A stretch of 32,313 nt of DNA from Candidatus Zixiibacteriota bacterium (lineage in GTDB: Bacteria; Zixibacteria; MSB-5A5; UM-FILTER-46-8), in the NCBI GenBank assembly GCA_014730345.1, contig WJIJ01000098.1, positions 1 to 32,313 of the forward strand, read 5' to 3'. The notes under the pieces were generated by a model that saw nothing but the letters and a program-made list of their open reading frames with translations, was not told the DNA's origin and made no database searches. Positions 23,302 through 30,244 of this stretch are shown in pieces (within the stretch, counting starts at the first letter, position 1; each line of letters opens with the position of its first letter). A program made the translations under genes and the position numbers.

Positions 23302-25719
23302 TTAAAATTTATAACCAGCGGTGAAATAGAATAAATTCTGCCTTTTCCCCGGCTCAAACAGGTTTTCATCTCCGTTGCCGACCATTATCTCGAGTGGTCC
23401 GACCAGGGATGTGAATTTCACACCTATCCCAACGCCGGTCAACAGCGGCCCGGACTGCCTGTATTCAGGGAAACCAAGGCTGTAATCGAAGGCGGCATTC
23501 AGGATAAATTTGAAGAAGATGTCTTTCTTGTGTTCATAACGGTATTCGGCTCGGACGCTGTTAAAACGGTTGCCGGAGAACTTGGAATAATTCCATCCCA
23601 CGAACTCATCCGGACCGCCCAAGTAGTACCATTTATATATCGGGAATTCATTCCAGCCCCTTTTATGGGTGCCGGCGAGGCGCATAGTGTGCCGTCCCAA
23701 TGTATAATAATAATCCCCCCTGATATCGAGTTTCTGGTAGGTATGTTCAGAGCCCATTTTCTCATAGCTTAGTTCGGCGAGCACCGTCAATTTCAAACCA
23801 TCGCGGGGGAGGAGAACATTATCAAGGCGGTCGATGTCCAGTTTAATATCATACTTGCTTAACACATCATCGAAATCACCAATTAGATCCCTGATATCCG
23901 CGGAGGCTATCTCCGCGCTTACATCCATCAACTCGACATTATATTCAAACTCCAGGTTACTCGATTTGTCCGGGAATATCCCCAGCCCCAATCCGATCAA
24001 TGTTGAGCGGTCGTTGTATCGAGCGGTTTTTTCTCCGAATTCATCGTAGATGTTCAACCCTATATCTTTATGTTTAACGATCGCGTAAGGGTATGCGGGA
24101 TATGAAAGTGAGCGGGACAGGTACGAGAATTTAGCCAGATACCTGGTAAGTCCCGCGAATTGCAGTTCGGTTTCGAAACGCAGGCCGGTAACATAGAAGG
24201 GCATTAACTGCAAACCGACCATACCTACCAGCTCATGGTATTCATCGTAACGCATTCCGATATACAGCCTTCGGGTTGGCTTCTCCTTGAAGTTTATTAT
24301 CAAAGCCACGCTGGTGTCGTTAACCCTCGATACTTCGTAGTAAATCTTATCGAAATAACCCAAACTATATAATTCGTCTATCCTCACACGGATAAAATCA
24401 GGATCAAACCGGTCGCCGGGTTTGACTCCCAGTACCTTGGTCAGGAACTTGAAATCATAACTGGTTGAGCCTTCGATTAATATGTTGTATAATACCGGCC
24501 GGGATTTCATATCGTAATCGATGTGGATATTAACCGTGTTTGCCCCTGTGGGGATAACCCGATGCCGTATATTTTTTATCCGCGGATTGGCTCGTATGCC
24601 CCTGACTGCCTCGGCAACCCTCGTGGAATCGTACAGGTCGCCCCGCGCGAATGGAAACAGCTGGCGAACCAACCGTGGTTTAAAAAGCGAGTTGGTTGAG
24701 AGAATTACATCCTCAATCAAAGTAGTATCACAGCGGGTGGCGGCTTCTTCGCTCAGGTCCACGCACGAGTTACGGATGATGTTCCTAAGTTTAACCAAGT
24801 TATCCAGATTCGCCTCGGATGCTTTCCTGCCCTGCGCTATTATTTCCGGTATCTTATCCGAGCTGAAATCGGTAACCGAGAGGGCGCTGACATCCGATTC
24901 GATGTATATATCGGCTTCGGTGATATTGTTCTGCAAACGAGCCTGCCGGGGTATCTCGGTGGTCCTGTCCAGTACATCGAGAAGGTTATCGTAAGAATCA
25001 GCCCCGCGAACTGAAAACTTAAGGTTGAGCCCGATAATGATATCCGCTCCCATCCGGCGTACGATGTCCGTAGGGAAATTATTCAATACGCCGCCGTCAA
25101 TCAGCAATGAATCGCCGTAATCGACCGGATGAAAAATAGTAGGCACAGACATCGTCGAACGCATCGCTTTCGCCAATGACCCCTGGTTGAGAACTACTTC
25201 ATTGCCTGTGATCAGGTCGACGGCAACGCACCGGAAGGGGATAGGCAGGTTATCAAAGCTCTCCATGGCGCTGTAGGAATAAGAAAGCTCGGTTAACATC
25301 ATCATAATCTTCTGGCCGGAAACAAGCCCGCTGGGTATAGATGGAACGAATCCTCTCATCCGCAACGCCACCTGGTATCTACCGGAGTTTATACGCTCAA
25401 GGTAGGGCTGCATCCCCCGGGGCGGCGTATCGCTGAGAAGGTTATCCCAGTTGGCATTTGTGGCCAGGCTTTCAATTTCCGCTGTAGTACAGCCGATCGA
25501 GTACAGGCCTCCGATAATCCCCCCCATGCTGGTTCCCGCTATATAGTCAACAGGAATTTGCAGGGAGTCGATGGTTTTCAATATACCCAGGTGAGCGAAA
25601 CCCAGGGCGCCTCCCCCGCTAAGAGCCAGTCCTATTTTGGGCCGTTCCGCGCCGGAAGCGGGAAAGGCTGAAATTATAGTTAATATAAGTGTTAATAAGA
25701 GGGTAATTGAAGTTTTTAT
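23302..25719 (-). CDS. Patatin-like phospholipase fused to POTRA and outer-membrane barrel (PlpD-like, type Vd)
   Basis: The 805-residue protein is counted from ATA 25719. The signal peptide is residues ~1-24 (I-K-T-S-I-T-L-L-L-T...A-S-G-A). The patatin domain (~25-290) has the oxyanion loop S-G-G-G-A-L-G (34-40), nucleophile S64 in G-T-S-M-G, and the partner D208 in I-D-G-G, so the Ser-Asp dyad is intact. A linker precedes a POTRA domain (~385-460, with L-G-V-K-P-G-D-R-F-D-x-D and L-Y-S-L-G-Y-F-D). A C-terminal barrel ends in aromatic F. This is the layout of Pseudomonas PlpD (type Vd autotransporter) and of FCB patatin/Omp85 proteins. No ATG, GTG or TTG exists between the upstream in-frame stop and TTG 25581. 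Starting there would delete the signal peptide and G-G-G loop. AAGGAAG lies seven bases before ATA 25719, which I take as start. Confidence 0.88.
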   Translation of the reverse strand: MKTSITLLLTLILTIISAFPASGAERPKIGLALSGGGALGFAHLGILKTIDSLQIPVDYIAGTSMGGIIGGLYSIGCTTAEIESLATNANWDNLLSDTPPRGMQPYLERINSGRYQVALRMRGFVPSIPSGLVSGQKIMMMLTELSYSYSAMESFDNLPIPFRCVAVDLITGNEVVLNQGSLAKAMRSTMSVPTIFHPVDYGDSLLIDGGVLNNFPTDIVRRMGADIIIGLNLKFSVRGADSYDNLLDVLDRTTEIPRQARLQNNITEADIYIESDVSALSVTDFSSDKIPEIIAQGRKASEANLDNLVKLRNIIRNSCVDLSEEAATRCDTTLIEDVILSTNSLFKPRLVRQLFPFARGDLYDSTRVAEAVRGIRANPRIKNIRHRVIPTGANTVNIHIDYDMKSRPVLYNILIEGSTSYDFKFLTKVLGVKPGDRFDPDFIRVRIDELYSLGYFDKIYYEVSRVNDTSVALIINFKEKPTRRLYIGMRYDEYHELVGMVGLQLMPFYVTGLRFETELQFAGLTRYLAKFSYLSRSLSYPAYPYAIVKHKDIGLNIYDEFGEKTARYNDRSTLIGLGLGIFPDKSSNLEFEYNVELMDVSAEIASADIRDLIGDFDDVLSKYDIKLDIDRLDNVLLPRDGLKLTVLAELSYEKMGSEHTYQKLDIRGDYYYTLGRHTMRLAGTHKRGWNEFPIYKWYYLGGPDEFVGWNYSKFSGNRFNSVRAEYRYEHKKDIFFKFILNAAFDYSLGFPEYRQSGPLLTGVGIGVKFTSLVGPLEIMVGNGDENLFEPGKRQNLFYFTAGYKF

Positions 25720-25781
25720 GTAATCGCTTCCTTGCTTTGGGCTTATATCTATTTTAGCATATCGGCAAACGCCTCAATTAA

Positions 25782-25847
25782 CCGGACATGCCCTGTATAA
25801 ATTCGGGCATACCGGCTGAGAACTATTGGGAAATGCTCTCCGGGCAT
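25782..25847. repeat. Inverted-repeat cluster in the divergent patatin/protease promoter region
   Basis: CCGG-AC-ATGCCC (25782-25793) mirrors GGGCAT-A-CCGG (25805-25815) around an 11-bp A/T-rich centre. A further CCGGGCAT copy occurs at 25840-25847. It lies between divergent genes, where no terminator is needed, so an operator or regulatory hairpin is possible. The rest of 25720-25983 is A/T-rich and holds no gene. Confidence 0.45.
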
Positions 25848-25935
25848 TAATTGATTGACTTTTTAAGGATTCAATGTATCTTTAATAAGTATATAAATAT
25901 AATGAAACATTTATTCAAGTTAATCTGTATCTTAA

Positions 25936-25963
25936 TTGGGTAGTAATTTAAAGCTTTTATAAT
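25936..25963 (+). promoter_or_regulatory. Promoter for the plus-strand protease gene
   Basis: TTGGGT (25936-25941) and a perfect TATAAT (25958-25963) are separated by 16 bp. The start would be near 25970, just upstream of the GAGGAGG ribosome-binding site, giving a very short leader. A second weaker pair, TTGACT (25855-25860) with TATCTT (25877-25882), lies further upstream. Confidence 0.55.
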
Positions 25964-25983
25964 CGATTCCTGAGGAGGAAATC

Positions 25984-28023
25984 ATGAGGAAATGGACAGC
26001 GTTACTGTTGGCAATGGTGCTGGTTGCCGGTATGGGACAAAATTTGCTTGCCGATGATTTTCATAATCCGTTTATCAAGGACCACATGACCCTTGATGAG
26101 CGTCGGCAATACCTGGGATTGGAAATCCCTGAACATGTAAAGGTCTACCACGAGTATCTTGACAGCCAGGAACCCCCGGTTCTGCTGGTGGAGGATGATA
26201 TTTGGGATTGGCGTCTCCGCGGCGGGGTTACCCCGGTCAAAGATCAGGGGCAATGCGGCTCATGCTGGGCGTTCGCAGGCGTGGGAGCGGTTGAATCCGC
26301 TATTAAAATTGCTGAAGGATTTGAATGGCTGCTTTCCGAACAGCAGGTTATAGACTGCAACTATGAGGGCAGGGGATGCAATGGCGGCTGGTGCAGTCTC
26401 GTTTATGAGCTGTTTTCATACGAAGGCGCCATTGAACAAGATTGTTATCCGTATTACGCGATGGACCATTACGACTGCGAGATGGATACCTGCGTTATTA
26501 TGTTTTTCCTCGAGGGTTACGACGGGATTCAGAACAATATCGATGCCATTAAAAACGCGGTTGTGAATGGCCCGGTAGCTACCGGTTTGACCATACCCGA
26601 CGGATTCCACTGGGATTGTTTCGAAGGCCCCTGGGTAACTTCCGACCATGCCGTTGTAATTATGGGATGGGATGATAATATGTGCGGCGGCCAGGGCGGA
26701 TGGATAGTGAAAAACAGCTGGGGCGCCGGATGGGGCGATGAAGGATATTTCTATATTCCCTACGGCTCCTGCGGGATTGGGCATTATACCACACAGCCAA
26801 TATACGAGAGTAATCTCGCGGAAATATCCGCCCAACCTGCTGAAATGGAAATTTATGTTCCATATAACGGGCAGAGCGGAGACATACTGCAAATTACTAA
26901 TGTTGGCGACGGAGACCTTTTTTACCGTTTAAGAGCTCAACAGGCTCCATGGCAGGATGAATTCGGTTACTGCTGGTTCGATTCCGATCATGAGCAAGGT
27001 CCTGCTTATCAATGGGTTGATATCTCCGGAAGCGGTACGGACCTCGAACTCGATTCTAACGACAACTCCGGATTCCTCGACCTCGGATTCGATTTCGAAT
27101 ATTATGGAGAAACATTCAACCAGATCGCTATCTGTTCTAACGGATGGGCTTCATTTACCGAGGATAATTCCACCGCCAGCTTTAACAGGCCTATACCGAG
27201 ATCGGGCGCTCCCGATAATATGCTGGCTCCTTTCTGGACAAATCTCGACCCCGAAGCCGGGGGCAATGTTTACTTCCATACCGACAACGACAGCAGGGCT
27301 GTAATCTCATGGGTAGGCGTACCCGACGACTGGGAAGAAGGAACCTTTACATTCCAGATAGTCCTGGATGCTCCTAATATCATTTCATTCAACTATAATT
27401 CTATGGGTCCTGAAGGCAGAATCGACCGGGCTTCTATAGGTATTGAAAACGGCGATGGTTCCATCGGTCTGGAAGTAGCCCGCAATGAAATTTATACATA
27501 CGGAGAAACTTCGGTATGTTTCGAACCGGGACCTGCCCCGGGGATGTTCGACTGGGTTGATTTGAGCCGGGACGACGGCCAGCTTTATGGCGGCGAATCA
27601 GTGGATATCAACATTACCGCATCCGCCGGCAATCGCGGGCCGGGCACCTATTACAGCGTAATCGACCTGTACAACAACGATCCCGATATGAAACATCTTG
27701 AGATTCCAGTAACCATGGTTGTAGGGCCGACGTTTGTGGACGAAGAAGGCGAAATACCGATGCGAACCGGGTTGTATCAGAACTATCCTAATCCCTTTAA
27801 CGCGTCAACCCAGATAAAATATGTTATTGCTCAATCCGCCGATGTTAAGCTGGATGTTTATAACATAATGGGTCAGCATGTGGCCTCATTGGTCGACGAG
27901 TTCCAGGAAGAAGGCGTTCACATGGTCAACTGGGACGCCTCCAAACAAGCCAGTGGAGTGTATTTCTACAATCTCCAGGCCGGAGATACTGAATACACTA
28001 AGCGAATGACCCTGATGAAGTAA
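25984..28023 (+). CDS. Secreted papain-family (C1A) cysteine protease with sorting domain, paralog of the 20985-23027 gene
   Basis: The 679-residue preproprotein has a strong GAGGAGG ribosome-binding site and a signal peptide (~1-23). A short propeptide contains M-T-L-D-E-R-R-Q-Y-L-G-L-E-I-P, matching the paralog's M-T-L-E-E-R-M-E-Y-L-G-L-D-I-P. The C1A domain has Q88 and C94 in Q-G-Q-C-G-S-C-W-A-F, H222 in S-D-H-A-V-V-I-M-G-W, and N244 in K-N-S-W-G. Paired cysteines (C125, C132, C154, C165, C170) suggest disulfides. A beta-sandwich stalk follows, then D-L-G-F-D-F-E-Y-Y-G with I-C-S-N-G-W-A-S-F and an Ig-like domain. The type A sorting domain starts Y-P-N-P-F-N-A-S-T and ends K-R-M-T-L-M-K. 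The architecture is collinear with the other protease along its whole length, indicating gene duplication. It is divergent from the patatin gene. Confidence 0.93.
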   Translation: MRKWTALLLAMVLVAGMGQNLLADDFHNPFIKDHMTLDERRQYLGLEIPEHVKVYHEYLDSQEPPVLLVEDDIWDWRLRGGVTPVKDQGQCGSCWAFAGVGAVESAIKIAEGFEWLLSEQQVIDCNYEGRGCNGGWCSLVYELFSYEGAIEQDCYPYYAMDHYDCEMDTCVIMFFLEGYDGIQNNIDAIKNAVVNGPVATGLTIPDGFHWDCFEGPWVTSDHAVVIMGWDDNMCGGQGGWIVKNSWGAGWGDEGYFYIPYGSCGIGHYTTQPIYESNLAEISAQPAEMEIYVPYNGQSGDILQITNVGDGDLFYRLRAQQAPWQDEFGYCWFDSDHEQGPAYQWVDISGSGTDLELDSNDNSGFLDLGFDFEYYGETFNQIAICSNGWASFTEDNSTASFNRPIPRSGAPDNMLAPFWTNLDPEAGGNVYFHTDNDSRAVISWVGVPDDWEEGTFTFQIVLDAPNIISFNYNSMGPEGRIDRASIGIENGDGSIGLEVARNEIYTYGETSVCFEPGPAPGMFDWVDLSRDDGQLYGGESVDINITASAGNRGPGTYYSVIDLYNNDPDMKHLEIPVTMVVGPTFVDEEGEIPMRTGLYQNYPNPFNASTQIKYVIAQSADVKLDVYNIMGQHVASLVDEFQEEGVHMVNWDASKQASGVYFYNLQAGDTEYTKRMTLMK

Positions 28024-28048
28024 GAATTTGTATGTTACAATCTTGCAG

Positions 28049-28079
28049 AAAAACCGCCCACAAACCGGGCGGTTTTTTT
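28049..28079 (+). terminator. Rho-independent terminator after the plus-strand protease gene
   Basis: A CCGCCC/GGGCGG stem (28054-28059 with 28067-28072), extended by flanking A/T pairs and closed by a 7-base loop, is followed by seven T. The remainder of the 284-bp gap to 28307 is A/T-rich with no gene that I can support. Confidence 0.9.
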
Positions 28080-28307
28080 CTGGTAGCCGAAATGGTTATC
28101 ATTTATTGTGAAACAAAACTTAAAAATTCGATATAGACTATTGAAATTCAGCGTATTTAATATTAAACTAAAGCTATCGTAACAATTTCTTAACATGAGG
28201 AATTTAAAATTAACAGCATATTGGACATCGCCTGTTTTTTGGCTAATTCTTTGGTAAAGTTTTAAGTACCCGACGTTTAAATAAGATTTTAATCACCTGA
28301 GGTCAAA

Positions 28308-30155
28308 ATGTTGCATAAGGGTGAAATTATTAGATCTCCCTTTGAAATCGATGTAAATTTCGATGATCCCTTCCGCAAAGCATTCTTCGGTATAGTACGC
28401 AGACCGTTGCAGAAAGTGCTTCGCCTGAGTACTCTGGATAAGAAATACCAGCTGATCAGCGGGACGTTTGAGCAGAAACTTTTTATTGAACAAGCGTTGA
28501 ATATGCTCAATGTGTGCCTGGATGTCTCCGAAGACGACATGAAACGAATCCCTGCCGAAGGCCCGGTAATTGTAGTTGCCAATCATCCTTTCGGCGCTAT
28601 TGAGGGCCTGCTTTTGGCCTCTTTGCTGACCTCGGTGCGGAGCGATGTTAAAATCCTGGCGAACTATCTTCTTGCCCGAATTCCCCAGATCGCCCCGTTG
28701 ATTATCCAGGTTGATCCTTTCGGCAGTAAAAAGGCGTCATTACGCAACCGCAGTCCCCTAAAGCAAGCGCTGGGATGGGTAAAGCAGGGAAGTGTGCTGG
28801 GTATTTTTCCCGCGGGAGAAGTATCTCACCTGAAATTGAAGAACAGGGAAATTGCCGATCCCAGTTGGAGCGTTACCCTGGGCAAATTGGTAAGGAGAAC
28901 CCAGGCGCCTGTTCTTCCGGTATTCTTCGACGGCCGCAACAGCGCCCTCTTCCAGATAATGGGGATGATTCACAAACGACTCCGGACCGCAATGCTCCCC
29001 CACGAACTTCTCAACAAGAGCAACAAGCGTATACTGGCCAGTATCGGCAACCCGATTCCATTTTCCCGGATGAACAAGATCGAGAGTGATGCTGAATTAA
29101 CCGAATATATCCGCCTGCGCACCTATCTGCTGGCTAAACGACGCCGGTCATCGGGGGTTATTGTCAATGGTTTTAACGAGAGTATCCCTTCAATCACGAT
29201 GGAAGAACCCATCGCCAATCCCATAGACCAATCGGCGCTCATTCGGGAAGTCGAAGGACTGCCCGAACCGGCTGTCCTGACCAGGAACGGCGATTATATC
29301 GTTTATCATAGCCGTACAGACGCTATCCCATTGACAATGCACGAAATCGGGCGCTTACGGGAGGTAACCTTCCGGGGCGCCGGGGAGGGCACCGGCAAAT
29401 CTCTGGATGTAGATCATTTTGATGATTACTATATCCAGCTTTTCGTTTGGAATTCAAAGAAAAAGGAAGTCGTCGGGGCATACCGTCTTGGATTGGTTGA
29501 TGAAATCATCGAACGTTACGGTCTGAAAGGGTTGTATACCCGAACACTGTTTAAATATAAACATAAATTAATACATCAGATTAATCCGGCTATCGAGTTG
29601 GGGCGTTCGTTCGTGCGGCCCGAGTACCAGAAAGAATATACTCCTTTGCATCTCCTTTGGAAGGGATTGGGGCAGTTTGTAGCCAACAATCCTGAGTACC
29701 GGATGATGTTCGGCCCGGTTAGCATAAACAACAGCTACCAGACCGCGTCGCGTCAGCTTATGGTCAGGTTTTTGAAGGAAAACAATTTTGCCAACGACCT
29801 GGCTAAATTAGTAAAACCGAGGAGCCCATTGAAATCCCAAAAACCCCGCAGGTGGCATGAACAGGCAACAGGCAAACTGGTTACCGATATCGACGAGGTC
29901 TCAGCGCTTATCGCCGAAATTGAAACCAACGGCCAGGGAATACCTATTTTACTGAGGCATTACCTGCGGTTGGGCGGAAAACTTCTCGGTTTCAATATCG
30001 ATCCCGAATTCAGCGATGTTCTCGATGGCTTAATCCTGGTCGACCTGACCCAAACGCCGGTCAGAATACTTGAGAAATACCTCGGTAAAACCCGTACCGC
30101 GGAATTTTTAGATTATCACAAGAGTAAAAATAGCAATTTAACTTCGGCAGGCTGA
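28308..30155 (+). CDS. Two-domain acyltransferase: lysophospholipid acyltransferase + GNAT-type N-acyltransferase (OlsF-like)
   Basis: The 615-residue protein fuses two acyltransferase folds. Residues ~75-290 form a PlsC/LPLAT-type domain with N-H-P-F-G-A-I-E-G (H93, E99; the H-x5-E form typical of the hemolysin-like branch) and G-I-F-P-A-G-E-V-S near 165-173. Residues ~320-500 form an OlsB/PF13444-like GNAT domain with L-R-E-V-T-F-R, V-V-G-A-Y-R-L and the conserved I-E-L-G-R-S-F-V-R-P-E-Y-Q near 425-440. In OlsF of Serratia and Flavobacterium the C-terminal part N-acylates ornithine and the N-terminal part O-acylates the product, giving ornithine lipid. The domain order here matches. A ~100-residue C-terminal tail follows. 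The best guess is aminolipid synthesis, although the amino-acid acceptor cannot be told. A GAGG site precedes the ATG. Confidence 0.8.
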   Translation: MLHKGEIIRSPFEIDVNFDDPFRKAFFGIVRRPLQKVLRLSTLDKKYQLISGTFEQKLFIEQALNMLNVCLDVSEDDMKRIPAEGPVIVVANHPFGAIEGLLLASLLTSVRSDVKILANYLLARIPQIAPLIIQVDPFGSKKASLRNRSPLKQALGWVKQGSVLGIFPAGEVSHLKLKNREIADPSWSVTLGKLVRRTQAPVLPVFFDGRNSALFQIMGMIHKRLRTAMLPHELLNKSNKRILASIGNPIPFSRMNKIESDAELTEYIRLRTYLLAKRRRSSGVIVNGFNESIPSITMEEPIANPIDQSALIREVEGLPEPAVLTRNGDYIVYHSRTDAIPLTMHEIGRLREVTFRGAGEGTGKSLDVDHFDDYYIQLFVWNSKKKEVVGAYRLGLVDEIIERYGLKGLYTRTLFKYKHKLIHQINPAIELGRSFVRPEYQKEYTPLHLLWKGLGQFVANNPEYRMMFGPVSINNSYQTASRQLMVRFLKENNFANDLAKLVKPRSPLKSQKPRRWHEQATGKLVTDIDEVSALIAEIETNGQGIPILLRHYLRLGGKLLGFNIDPEFSDVLDGLILVDLTQTPVRILEKYLGKTRTAEFLDYHKSKNSNLTSAG

Positions 30156-30174
30156 TAACCGACCCCATTTAGTC

Positions 30175-30209
30175 AATTCCCTTAGCTTCCTTGGGGGAAT
30201 ACATTTTTT
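30175..30209 (+). terminator. Possible weak terminator between acyltransferase and phosphoesterase genes
   Basis: ATTCCC (30176-30181) can pair with GGGAAT (30195-30200) across a 13-base loop, followed by ACATTTTTT. The stem is short, so this is tentative; the two genes might be cotranscribed through it. Confidence 0.3.
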
Positions 30210-30244
30210 CTAACCAGATTATTACGACATAGAGAGGAATATTC

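Noticed and set aside
28024-28307. 284-bp gap searched for a small gene, tRNA or riboswitch
   Set aside because: Apart from the terminator it is A/T-rich with no cloverleaf, no ribosome-binding site with a good frame, and no known riboswitch core that I recognise.
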